Assembly (NCBI GenBank): GCA_025529335.1
Contig: JAMYHX010000205.1
Location: 1-64,000, forward strand
DNA: 64,000 nt
DNA from: Rhizopus sp. PT2906
Taxonomy: Eukaryota > Mucoromycota > Mucoromycetes > Mucorales > Rhizopodaceae
Direction: 5' to 3'
Shown in pieces: positions 1 to 9,815 of this stretch. Positions within the stretch are counted from its first letter, which is position 1. Each line of letters starts with the position of its first letter. The position numbers and the translations under genes were made by a program. Under the pieces are notes generated by a model, which saw nothing but the letters and a program-made list of their open reading frames with translations, had not been told where the DNA came from and did not search any database.

Positions 1-717
1 ATGAATTTTGTTCTCACCATGGGTGTATTTATTTTCGATCACAGGCGAATTTACTTTCCGGAAAGAGTGTATAGCCATACAAAACTTAAATATGGGTTCT
101 AAAGGAATATTCCTGGAAACCTTTGGTTCAATCTGTTGGTTAGCCTTTCGTCTGACTTCTTGTCATTAATGAATGTCAACTTCAATTTCCGAAAGTAGTT
201 TATCCTTTTTCTTGCCTTATTATGCTCTCCATATCTTCGTTTTCATAATATACCGTTTCTTTTATTCTTGAAGATACTGTGTGAACTTTTTCGATACCTC
301 CGTTAGAGGTTGAATGATCACTCAGCTTCTCTTTGCATTTTCGGATATTAAAAAACTGTATCTAGATCGCGTGGCCGCATACTCCAACTTTGACGTGTGA
401 CAAAAAATTGACTTTTATAGAAAGCATGAATAAGGGTTTCTTTTTTTAAAGTACATCGTTTGATAAAATAAACAATTTCAAAAATGTAAAAGAAAATTAA
501 AACAAATGTGCACTTTTGAAAAGAATCTTGAATATAAACTAAAAATCAATCATATCCGTCTACCATTGCTTTTACGTGTCAGAAAAGTTCAACAAAAGAG
601 AGATAAAGGGAGGGGAACAGTAAGGAGATATAGAGTAATAGATTGAAAGAAAGGGAGATATTCTCCCTTGACTATAAAAATATATGAACACTCTCTTTTT
701 TTAAAAGGCTCCTAATT
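1..717. other. Gene-poor left edge and promoter of the first gene
   Basis: No intact gene is visible. Bases 99-340 carry a decayed Fanzor-like fragment on the minus strand (separate entry). The rest is AT-rich with poly-T and poly-A runs. A TATA-like stretch (actataaaaatatat) lies near 671, about 45 bases before the first start codon, and probably belongs to the membrane-protein gene that follows. Confidence 0.5.
99..340 (-). pseudogene. Decayed Fanzor (eukaryotic TnpB-like) fragment
   Basis: On the minus strand, bases 197-99 encode an open stretch beginning YFRKLKLTFINDKKSDERL and ending in a stop at 99-101. I recognise this pattern (Y-F-R-K-L-K, then F-I-N, then K-x2-D-x2-L-x-N-x-L, then F) from the segment just before the RuvC-II region of Fanzor-type proteins common in Mucorales. 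Upstream on the same strand, 340-200, a second open stretch lies in another frame and ends in TAA, so an intron or frameshift separates the two. Downstream conserved parts (RuvC-II acid, zinc ribbon) are not visible before the window edge. This looks like a relic. Family assignment rests on remembered pattern similarity. Confidence 0.42.
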
Positions 718-1786
718 ATGTTGCTTTTTATTCTTTTGCTGACTATTTTACCCACATTTGCTTTAAATTATGGTGACTTGTGTGACCCTAGCCCTATATA
801 TTCGTAAAAGACACAAAATTACAAATAGAAACAGACTTACTTAATAAAAAGTATAGAGCAACGTGGAAATATTCTGATTCTTGTGCCAGTGTTTATCTAT
901 TCTGTGACTCAAGTAGAAACAATACATGTAATTACACTGGTTGCTCTAATAGTGACTATATTCAAGGGTAAGGTTTCATTATATGTAGATGATATCTCTT
1001 TTTCTGATCTATCTTAGATGGGATGAATTAGCTCATCCGTTTCCAGAGCGATGTAACAATGGCAACTATTGCCCTGACAACGGGTCCCGATGTATGCCTC
1101 TTATTCCCGTGGGTGGAACTTGCGAACTTGTACGATGATCTCTTATAAAGATGATATGCTTATATTTTACAATAGCAACGTGATGATGAGTGTGCAGGAA
1201 AAGAAGCCATCTGTTTAAACTCAACTTGCTTTATAAAAGGCGTACCCTTAGGAGGTAATTGTGGCTCAGATAGGTAAATAAGAAAAAAAAAAAAAAGTTG
1301 ATTTATGCGCCATTTTAATTTTTTTTAAAAAATAGGACAGATTATATATCTTATGATGCAGGAGGATTTACTATTAAACAGACGATCATAAAAGATAATT
1401 GTACAGAAGGAACATATTGTGATCACTCTGTGTGCATAAAATCCAAGGAGATAAGGAGCGACTGTTGGCAAGACAGAGAGTGTCTATCAGGCACATGTAG
1501 TGATGAAGGTGTTTGTATAACTGGACCAGATGTATTTCATACTATTGCCAATTGGTTATGGGCCGTGGTCGGATGCAGTGTATGTGTGTTCGTGATCGTG
1601 ACCTTGGGCGTACTTTGGTTATTACATAGATATCAAAGAAGGATTGAACAAGAAAAGTATGTTAAATTCTTTGGTGACAACGATGAATTTCTTAAAAAGT
1701 ATCAACAAAGTAATTCAAGCGTAGTCTATCTGGCTACGCCAGATTATAAAGAATCAGCAGCACTTGGTAACAATTACTTGTCTTGA
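718..1786 (+). CDS. Cys-rich secreted-type single-pass membrane protein
   Basis: Starts at ATG 718 with a clear signal peptide (MLLFILLLTILPTFA). At least five exons are joined by short GT-AG introns (introns about 968-1017, 1130-1178, 1275-1335; the first intron boundary near 760-825 is uncertain). The ectodomain is rich in cysteines in pairs, for example RCNNGNYCPDNGSRC, GTYCDHSVC and CLSGTCSDEGVC. It also has N-glycosylation sequons (NNT, NYT, NST, NCT). A transmembrane helix (WAVVGCSVCVFVIVTLGVLWLL) near the C-terminus is followed by a basic stop-transfer (HRYQRR) and a cytoplasmic tail of about 55 residues. I do not recognise a named family. The Cys spacing resembles small disulfide-rich EGF- or Dickkopf-like repeats. 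A cell-surface role is inferred from topology only. Confidence 0.72.
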
Positions 1787-1923
1787 CGTTGATCCCTTTT
1801 TTATATTTTTTATATAAATATTTTTTCCTTTTCCGATCATTTACACACATTCTATTTTCTTATTAAAAAAGTTTCGCTTTTTATTTTATATTCCTTTTCT
1901 TCCCTTCTTTTTAAAAAAGAAAA

Positions 1924-3277
1924 ATGATGTTACCCCAATTTGGATTTATTGTAGCTCAAGCAGGGGCGGATTCTCATACAACACCACCACCTACGACAAC
2001 ATCATCGACAACAACAAATGGCTCTTCTTTGGCCCCTTTATTAACTAGTTCACATAAACCAGCCATGTTTACAACTCAAGCGCCCTTCTATTCACGTCAA
2101 CCCTCACCTGCACCAATCAATAATAACACCGCTCTTTTACCCCCCCTCTTACCTCCACCCGTTCCCTATTTGTATAACAAACTAGATCATCCTTGGTATT
2201 CCCAACAGCAACAACAACAACAACAACAACAGCAACAACAAAGCCTACCTCCACCTCCACCCATCTCAAGTTTCTCTCGATATGCACCGCAACCGCAACC
2301 ACAACCGCAACAGCCACAACTGGCGACGTCTGTTTCAAGCGTACAAAGACAAGAAATAATAGAAGAAGAAGAAGAGGAGGAGGAAGAAGAAGAACTATTA
2401 GACAGATGGCAGGGTAATAACTTATAACTTTTTATAAAATACACATATGCTCAATATATGTAGGCCAGTATAATGATTTGATCACTTGGATGGATAATGA
2501 GTTTTGGGAACAAGCAGATGAGTAAAGTGATATGATTGGCACGTGCGTTTATTGAATTTAAACTCAATTTTATTCTACACTGTTAGCATCTATCAAGAAA
2601 AAATAAACAATCTGCAGCAAGAGTTTTACAACCTGCAGAAAGGTAAAAGAGCTTTGATGTAATTATACAAGATATTAACTTATAGTAGGAACACATACCG
2701 TCTATCAAGAAATGATTGCAGACTTTGAATTAGAGAGGGAAAAGACAATTACGAACGCTGAATACATGATGAAATATGAATTATCTTTTATTGAACGTTA
2801 TTTTAATAAGGACGTTATGACCTTGGAAGAAGAATATGAGGTAAGCTTATTTGAGTTCATACCATGTGAGCTAATCCCATTGTAGGCTGAGAAAAGACAA
2901 ATTGAAGAAAGTTTAATCGCTTCTCTGGAAGACAAGCGGAGGCAAATCAAAGAGGATCATGAACAAGGTAGTACGAAACCTTAATCCGATGACTGGCACT
3001 GACCCTTCTCTTAGATGAAGCAAGGACGATTAAACGTAACCTAAGAAAAAGAAATCATGATTCACTGAGTACATCAAGTTCAATAAAAGAACCTTCTTCC
3101 AAAAAACGTGCAGGTATGTTTACTTTTTCCTGTATGTATATTTATATGTATACTCATTTGCTTTTAGTGCGCCCAAGTACATTACCTAATCTATATACAA
3201 TATCAGCAATTGAAGAAGAAGAATTAGAAAATGAATTTTTAAGTATGAAAAAGCTCGTGAATATTTATTCTCGGTGA
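1924..3277 (+). CDS. Sds3-like subunit of the Rpd3L/Sin3 histone deacetylase complex
   Basis: The first exon encodes a disordered Thr/Pro/Gln-rich head with a polyQ run and an acidic poly-Glu stretch. Exons after about 2463, 2587, 2688, 2886, 3016 and 3168 then give the coiled-coil region: IYQEKINNLQQEFYNLQKG, a Y-Q-E-M block, KYELSFIERYFN, an EAEKRQIEESL segment and a basic LRKR tail, ending ILYSR-like at TGA 3275. The order (short helix, linker, E-R-x-Y, long charged helix) is that of the Sds3/BRMS1 family. Members scaffold Sin3-HDAC complexes in the nucleus and repress transcription. The Gln/Pro-rich N-terminus is longer than in yeast Sds3. Introns were placed by splice signals and frame. 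Confidence 0.75.
2203..2394 (+). repeat. Coding trinucleotide tracts (CAA/CAG and GAA/GAG)
   Basis: Two in-frame triplet repeats lie inside the first exon of the Sds3-like gene: an imperfect CAR tract (polyGln) at about 2203-2241 and a GAR tract (polyGlu) at about 2359-2394. They also create spurious antisense open frames. Such tracts are prone to length variation. Confidence 0.8.
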
Positions 3278-3379
3278 TTATTACTACACAAGTAACATCG
3301 TCGTCATCATCATTGTTAATAATACAACCATAATAATAATACTACTACTGCCACTATACTTATTATTAATAAAGGGGTA

Positions 3380-4436
3380 TCATGCATTCAACAGTGGAGT
3401 ACGTTCATTTGGTCTCGATTTAGATATATCATTGACTTTTTGACAGATATCAAACTTACAGATTGGACACTACCAAGCTATTATTATCATCGTTACCTAT
3501 TTTTAATTTGGACTTACAAATTTTTTGTGTGACGTAAGCCACGCATCTACACATTTAGCATGAAACTCATGCTTACAGGGTAGAACTCTCAGTTTATCTC
3601 CTTCTAAATAATCCTCTAAACATATCGCACAGTCCATATGATCCGTATCTGTCACTTTTTCTCTTCGAAACACATAGGTTGGTAACTTGGCAACGAGTTG
3701 AGTAGGTGCCATGTCATTTTGTTTATGTTGCCTTTGCCTTAATTGCCATGTTAAATAAACAAAGAGCATCATGACAGCAGGCGATAAAACAACAATCAAC
3801 AACATATCCAAGAGTGGCCTATTAAACATATGTAAGCTGATATCACGCCTTATAGATATAAAGTATACCATGTTAAAAGATCGTCACCCGTTATTTCCGC
3901 CAGTAGTGAGTTGTTTCTGGATTCAAGTAATTCCAACAACATCCTATATGGATATTGTGCTACGAATACGCTTGGTATATGAACACTCAGGGTATCACCT
4001 ATCTTTTTTATCAATTTTTTGCCCTTGTTTATTATTGCTTTTACTACCTGGTGCATACATAGTCACCCATCTGTTGAGGTACTTGTCACCCACAACAACT
4101 GCAATAGCTCCACTGGCTTGCATTGATTGAACCTTTTGTAAAAAAGAGCACTGTCCTCGTTCTATGACGGCAATCCAATTTTCTTTCATTTCAGTTACAG
4201 CAGAACAACCGTAGATATCATGCATCGGTATCGAAAGATAGCCTATGATAGGCTGTTCTATCCTAGGTCCAAATGCTGCTAAACGATCAGCCAGGGTATC
4301 GTTCGTTGCCTATAGGAAGAGCATGAATTATATATGTTTAATATCCAAAAAAAAATGTTACAAGAATGGTAATAGCAGCATGACATTGTCGCAGTGATAA
4401 AATAAAAAGTAACAAAAAGCTAAAGAGGAATCTCAT
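3380..4436 (-). CDS. PA-TM-RING type E3 ubiquitin ligase (RNF13/GRAIL-like)
   Basis: Starts at ATG 4436 with a signal peptide (MRFLFSFLLLFILSLRQCHA). A luminal protease-associated domain follows (WIAVIERGQCSFLQKVQ, SGAIAVVVGD, VHIPSVFVAQ). Next come one transmembrane helix (LLDMLLIVVLSPAVMMLFVYL) and a cytoplasmic RING-H2 finger (CAICLEDYLEGDKLRVLPC, then KHEFHAKCVDAWL). The last zinc pair CPIC sits in a separate terminal exon after an intron at about 3474-3520, and the protein ends ERTPLLNA at 3380. Another intron of about 48 bases precedes the membrane helix. The ERTPLL end resembles an acidic dileucine sorting signal, so an endosomal or vacuolar site is likely. Family members ubiquitinate membrane cargo. 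Confidence 0.85.
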
Positions 4437-4464
4437 TGCAGTTGGGAAAAAGAAGAAGAAGAAG

Positions 4465-4495
<31 letters not shown>

Positions 4496-5133
4496 AGAGA
4501 GAGAGAGAGGAAATAATAATAATAAAAAAAATCAAAACAGTAAATAATAAATCAATAATAAATCTGGTGATTTGACAATAGTTCACATCCACTGCATATA
4601 TTTATACACTCATTGACTTTTATATATATAAAAAAAGGCTTGGGTTTATGCGGTTGCAGAAGTCCTATAGGAAAGGAATTTTTATGTTGGGAACATTAAA
4701 GGCTGGCTTATTTTTAATTGGATGAGTCTGTTTGTTTTTGATTCAGTAGAGAAAAACCGAGAACAGCAACCTTTTACTTTGCATAATAAAGAACTTTTAT
4801 TGTCAAAGACTATAAATGTCTTATTGAACGAAGCAGGAATGTCTGTCATCATACAGATTCAATATGCTGCACAGTACTATTCTGACCTGACCCTAGTGGG
4901 CACTTTGAAGGGTTTTTATAAATTCTTTTAATAATCCTGATTTCCAATATAGACCCTTTACTGGATGATCGACACAAAGAGTCAGATTACAGTTGACTAT
5001 ATATTATCATGCGTAATCTATACCAAATGTTCAGAATTGATAACATTTGATGTATATATCTTATAACAGCACTTTAGGATTTATCAGCTGATGAGCTCTA
5101 GCGGGTATGTGTGAGAAATGACGGTATTTATTA
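4437..5133. other. Intergenic stretch with simple repeats
   Basis: Between the RING ligase start and the POP5 end. It begins with an AAG/poly-A run (4449-4490) followed by GA repeats (4491-4509) and TA-rich DNA. A plus-strand open frame at 4722-4931 (69 codons) resembles no family I know and has no convincing start context or partner exons. I do not call it a gene. Confidence 0.5.
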
Positions 5134-5501
5134 TCATGAAATAGAGGTGATTTGCTTTTTGGATGCTTCTATCTTTTCTGCTGAACTGTAATGCTGGCCT
5201 ATTGATATAAAAGTACATCAACCTTTTATATTCATCATATTATATAATATTACCTTTCTTTTCTGCTTCTTCCTGTTCTCTTATATAATATGTTCTATCC
5301 CACTCAATTGCCGCTGTCTGTACAAAGATAATCGTGCCTGATACCCTCAGAATACTTATACTACACGGCACAGAGGCTACCTTGTTCATATAAAACATAG
5401 TCGATAGATACATGTTTGTATAATCTCTAGGAATACGCATAATGCCAATCCTTGTATCTGGGTTATACCATTTGACTATATTTTTTTTTATTAATGTAAT
5501 G

Positions 5502-5541
<40 letters not shown>

Positions 5542-5744
5542 ACGTTGAGTCATTGTATACCTGCTACACTGCCAAGACCTTTACCGAACTGTCCATAATA
5601 GATCTCGATTTGATTATAGATTGCTCGACTGATCATTTGATCATTTAATCTCAAACTGGTTCTTGGATAAACGATTTGACCATTCTCAATTACTGGATCT
5701 TGATTAACTTGAAACAGAATCCAGCGATGCTTAAATCGAACCAT
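5134..5744 (-). CDS. POP5: Ribonuclease P/MRP protein subunit Pop5
   Basis: Starts at ATG 5744 with MVRFKHRWILFQ, the hallmark N-terminus of Pop5. The first exon (to about 5561) continues through SRAIYNQIEIYYGQFG to GSVA. An 85-base intron (5476-5560) made mostly of TA dinucleotides follows. The second exon gives VKWYNPDTRIGIMRIPRDY, then VPCSISILRVSGTI, matching the conserved Pop5 core. A third short exon after about 5194 probably ends the protein at 5134. If it is not used, the frame stops at 5240. Pop5 is a core protein of nuclear RNase P and RNase MRP, which process the 5' ends of tRNA and rRNA precursors. Confidence 0.85.
5476..5560 (-). repeat. (TA)n microsatellite inside the POP5 intron
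   Basis: About 35 bases of uninterrupted TA dinucleotides (5504-5539) make up much of the first POP5 intron. Splice sites are clear on both sides (donor GTATAC, acceptor TATAG in minus orientation). The tract is self-complementary and could form a hairpin in the pre-mRNA. Confidence 0.8.
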
Positions 5745-5850
5745 ATTATTGAGAGTGGGAGAGAGAGAAAAAAAAAAAAACGACTGAAGGCATTATTAAC
5801 TCCGGTTAAAGCATATTCAGCTAAAGCAACATTTCTTTTGTTAAGCAATC

Positions 5851-7557
5851 ATGCCAAATGACAAACCACTCATCAAGCTTTCTGTCAAGGATTGGACAAG
5901 AGAACAAAGAATGGCTATTGCACGAGTTACTAGTCAAGCATTGACGAACTGTGCGATGGGCGAGCCTTGGTCTACTGATTACTGGAACAAACTACTTTCC
6001 TATCTAGACTTGACGCAAAAGCAATTATGTAAAAAACACAGAGAATATTAAAAAGAGATCACTTATATTTAATTAGGCGTCCTCACTCTTGACCAAGCTA
6101 TAGATATGCTATCTAGTCAGAAAGACATACGCATTGACGTCATGCTTGATCTTGTCGCCTTGTCTATCTACGGCCATCAAAAGGCAGAGATGTATTATGA
6201 TGCGAGAGCCAGGAGCCTATTGCTTGAACTTGAACGTTGCTTGCAATTATCATGTGGTGATCTCAATGCAGTTGAACGCAGTGTCTCTCAGCAAATATAT
6301 TATGCTCTACAGGAACAGCAGTCGTCCTCACACACTGATAACATGGGTGCCTCGGCCAAGAAGGCGGTACAAGATGGTAATAAGAAACAACAGGCATTAC
6401 GTTGGGTTGCTACTGGCGCAGGCATCTTGGGTGGTGGTGCAGTGATTGCCCTGACAGGTGGGTTGGCCGCTCCCCTCCTGGCGCCACTGCTTGTAGGTGT
6501 CACAGGCGCTGGTTTCTTTGCAACCGCCGGTGGCGTGGCTCTTATCACTAGCCTTTTTGGTCTTACAGGTGGTGGGCTGGCTGGCTGGAAGATGCATCGC
6601 CGCATGAAGGGGATTGACGAGTTCGAGTTTCGACAAATACTCAGAGATCCTGATTTGCCGCCTATTCCTAGCTTGCACTGTACCATTTGTATATCTGGCT
6701 TCTTGCTTGAATCAGCAAATGAAACCAAGGTACGTGACACAATATGTCTATGTAATCAGCACTTACAAAATGAAAAAGGCTCCTTGGGAACACGCATTTG
6801 AAGGAAAGCATGGGAGCGGGAGTGATATCTATTGCTTAGAATATGAGAAAAAGGAGCTGCTCGACCTAGGATACTCTTTCAAGAGATTCGTTAAAGACTC
6901 AGCTATCAAGTACGCAGGCATGGAAGTAGCCAAATCAACCGTTCTTCATGCATTTTTCGGTAAGTATTGGAATACTATGTGCAAGGTCTAACAACGAATG
7001 TAGCTGCTGTTGCTCTACCTGCAACCATCTTGAAAATGGCTGATGTTATAGATAACCCTTGGCAGATCGCAGTAGATCGATCAAGAAAGGCCGGGGCAGG
7101 TAAAGGAAATAGAAAATACAAAAATGTCAAAGACTCATTGCTTTAAGTCTTGGCCGATGTTTTACAACAAAGGGTGCATGGAAACCGCCCGTGCAGCCTG
7201 ATAGCTTACAGTTGTGGATGCCTTGTCATCTGGCATTGTCTTCTTGAGCTCTACGAAAGAGGCTGCATAGGCATCGTAAACCATGTTGTACTTATGGGAG
7301 CACCTTTATCTACAGAGGACGAACAGGAATGGCTACAGGTTCAATCGATCGTGTCAGGACGTTTTATCAACTGTCACACTTCAAACGATTGGGTCCTGGC
7401 TTATGTTTACAGGCTACATTCGCTGGCTACCAGTGTAGCTGGACTGGAAGCTGTGAAAATTGGTCGGATTGAAAACTTAGAAATACCAGAGCTAGATGGC
7501 CATACAAAATACCCATACATCGTAAAGGATGTGCTTGATCAAATCAAACTGGAATAA
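5851..7557 (+). CDS. DUF726/TMCO4-family membrane alpha/beta hydrolase (Mil1-like)
   Basis: Starts at ATG 5851 (MPNDKPLIKLSVKDW). After a short N-terminal exon, a helical region leads to a long Gly/Ala-rich hydrophobic block (GAGILGGGAVIALTGGLAAP, then VGVTGAGFFATAGGVA) and the conserved LTGGGLAGWKMHRR. This is the signature of the TMCO4/DUF726 family. The hydrolase half contains FEGKHGSGSDIYCLEYEKKEL, RPCSLIAYSCGCLVIWHCL (the nucleophile elbow region) and VVLMGAPLS. Introns lie near 6052-6076, 6730-6770, 6961-7003 and 7100-7149. The yeast relative YFL034W/Mil1 is a putative lipase linked to AP-1 vesicle traffic. The elbow reads A-Y-S-C-G where related proteins usually have G-F-S-L-G; the serine is kept. 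Confidence 0.8.
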
Positions 7558-7621
7558 AAAGAAAGGAAGCGTTTATTGTACATGAATCTATTGCTATATA
7601 TGAAAAAAATAAAGTAGTCTT

Positions 7622-8973
7622 TTAACATGCTTCATTTTCTGGTATCTGAGCAGATCTTTTTCGCTTAAGAGCTTGATGTCTTTTCTTACGTATCCATCGC
7701 TTTCTTTCCTCGGGTGTCAGTAATTGCCAATGTTGAGTATCATCCAATAGCATCCAGTCATACATAACGGTATCTTGATCTTGTTCCTTGAGCACATCAA
7801 AAAACAATCCTTTTATCCAGTCATAATCTGGGTCCTCTTCAAAATCAAGCTGTCGTACATAACGTAAATACTTTGCAAACTGATCTGAATGCAGCAATTA
7901 AAAAAAAAAAAAAGGTAAGAATAGAGAGAGAAGGGGTAAAGCCAACTCACATTGTCTTACCGGGGTATCCTTCACAAAGTGCTTGTACACCTGTTGCTCT
8001 TTTTGTCTCTCCAATTTTTTCATACTTTTGTTTATTTGTTGGTGCTTTTAGTCCCTGCCATGGAAGTGATCCACGTAAAAAGTACATAAAGACATGACCC
8101 AAAGCCTCTAGGTCATCACGACGTGATTGCTCTAACAAAAGTTAGCTAGTTATGACGCGTATAATTCCTTTACCTCTTCCGAGATGTGTATTGATGCTCA
8201 TATAACGAGCTGTTCCTGTCAGATTCTTTCCCTCTCTATAAGGTATATGTTGATTTGTCCGAGGGCGCCTGTATAATTTAGCCATACCAAAGTCAATTAG
8301 ATAAATATCGTTTTCATGCTTTGTATTTGGTCTGCCCAAAAGAAAATTATCCGGTTTGACGTCTCGATAAATCAACCCTTTCTCATGAACTGATTGCATC
8401 AAATTGACCTGTATTAAGAAAATAAAAAGAAGAGTTTATTAAATCTGGTAGCTGAATACTTTTTAATACCATTTGAATAGCCAAAATGGTCACTGTCTTG
8501 ATCGAGAACTTTCTTTCACACATATCAAACATATCCTCTAGGCTTGGACCCAGTAGATCGATGACCAGGATATTGTGCGTCTTTTCATTTCCAAAATAAT
8601 ACGCATTTGGTATTCCCGCTAAAAGATGGAAATACTTTTTCTTTCAGTACTGAATAATGCAATACATCAAGCGCGTACTCAACGAACCTGTTCCAGCCAA
8701 TATTTTATATGCTCTGTATTCGTCCTTTAGCTGTGGCGCCTCGCAGTCCCTTGATTCAAACTTTATTGCGACCTTTTCATTATTCAGCAAGTTGAGACCT
8801 ATATTATAATTTAATAAACACACAAGTTATAATCAAAAGTCTTTATGCTTTCCTTCATATATTATGCCAAAACTCCCTTCTCCTACTTTTTTGCCTACTT
8901 TGTACTGAATTCCTACAATGCTATTTTCGAGCATGTCTGGTTCCTTGTGAGCAAGTACAATCTGTTGGGTCAT
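7622..8973 (-). CDS. Casein kinase 1, gamma/Yck type
   Basis: Starts at ATG 8973 (MTQQIVLAHKEPDMLENSIV). The Gly-rich loop VGKKVGEGSFGIIYEG follows, then catalytic loop YRDVKPDNFLLG, DFG (LIDFGMAKLY), HIPYREGKNLTGTARYMS, and the CK1-specific EQSRRDDLEALGHVFMYFL and RGSLPWQGLKA. It spans about six exons with short introns. The Y-R-E-G-K-N-L-T-G-T-A-R-Y-M-S form is typical of the CK1-gamma/Yck branch. Those kinases are anchored to membranes by C-terminal cysteines and act in endocytosis, morphogenesis and nutrient sensing. Here the tail after the kinase domain is short and basic (RKKRHQALKRKRS) and ends ENEAC, with one terminal Cys instead of the usual Cys-Cys. Confidence 0.9.
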
Positions 8974-8981
8974 TTATGCAA

Positions 8982-9422
8982 TCAAGAAAAACGTAGAAAA
9001 ATTAAGAAACTTTTTTTAATAAATACATCATTTCCAGAAATAGATTGCCCAACTACAAAAATTCTTTATATATATACACACACACACATATTAAAAAAGG
9101 TTGCATAATTACCTGAAATTTCAAGCAATTTGATTGGCTTACGGGAACTGATGTCTTGCACTGATAAGATGCTAGTAGGGACTAAATTAGCATACCTGAA
9201 GCGATGATGTTTTTCCTTCCTTTTTATTGAAAAATAAAAATATAAACTTTTAACAACGTTTCTTGTTCCAAAAGTAATCTGATGTAGAAAAGGTGTTGTA
9301 AATGTGTGTGTGTGTTTGAAAAAGTAGAACTGAAAAAGACTTTTGATATCAAATAGTCTAACGTGCCGACAGACAGCTCCAGCCATCTCAAGCAACAGGT
9401 CAATCTTGTATTCTGATGACAT
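8982..9422 (-). CDS. Possible small spliced gene of unknown function
   Basis: A three-exon model fits on the minus strand. Exon 1 starts at ATG 9422 (MSSEYKIDLLLEMAGAVCRH). An internal exon near 9195-9113 has good splice signals (PTSILSVQDISSRKPIKLLE, donor CAG|GTAATT). A last exon 9052-8982 ends nine bases from the CK1 start codon. The product would be about 75 residues. I do not recognise it. The same internal bases are also open on the plus strand, so the strand is not certain. Confidence 0.3.
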
Positions 9423-9441
9423 ATCAAAGCTTCATGTGGTA

Positions 9442-9706
9442 ATGGACACCATGATTGGCGATGTTGATAGTACTTCTAATCCTGAATACGAGGAACATCA
9501 AAGAAGTAGAGACGAACAGAAAAGCAATTATTGGTTCGTACATTAGATGAAATATTGCCTTTATCTAGTAAAAATTACTTGAATTGTTGCTCAGGCTGCA
9601 GAATATATTGGTCGAACAAGGAAAGGCGAAAGAAGGTTTGCTGTTTGAGTACCTAGACTTGAAGCAAATTAACTTCACAAATGTAAAGAAGAAAAGTTAT
9701 GAATAA
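9442..9706 (+). CDS. Possible small gene of unknown function, two exons
   Basis: A plus-strand frame begins MDTMIGDVDSTSNPEYEEHQ at 9442. It runs to about 9533 and can be joined to a second exon from about 9595 giving LQNILVEQGKAKEGLLFEYL, then INFTNVKKKSYE and TAA at 9704-9706. An AATAAA-like signal overlaps the stop region. The donor (G|GTTCGT) is weak, and an alternative donor gives a different short tail. It lies head-to-head with the minus-strand candidate only 20 bases away. No family is recognised. Confidence 0.3.
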
Positions 9707-9815
9707 ACAATAAAGACTGTACTCTCTATTTATATGCGATTATGCAAAATTAAGCCCTCATTTGAGCGCGCAATGCTCAGTTTACATTGCTTTTTATTTA
9801 AAATAAAGCTCTTTC

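Noticed and set aside
2117..2444. Minus-strand and alternate-frame open stretches with poly-Val, poly-Ser and poly-Cys runs
   Set aside because: They are shadows of the CAA/GAA triplet repeats in the Sds3-like gene.
4338..4592. Open frame with a long poly-Phe run
   Set aside because: It is produced by the poly-A/GA simple repeat upstream of the RING ligase. The true start is the ATG at 4436.
4722..4931. 69-codon plus-strand frame
   Set aside because: No family resemblance, no splice partners and no promoter signal that I can see.
6300..6740. 146-codon minus-strand frame
   Set aside because: It is antisense to the Gly/Ala-rich membrane region of the DUF726 gene and has no family features.
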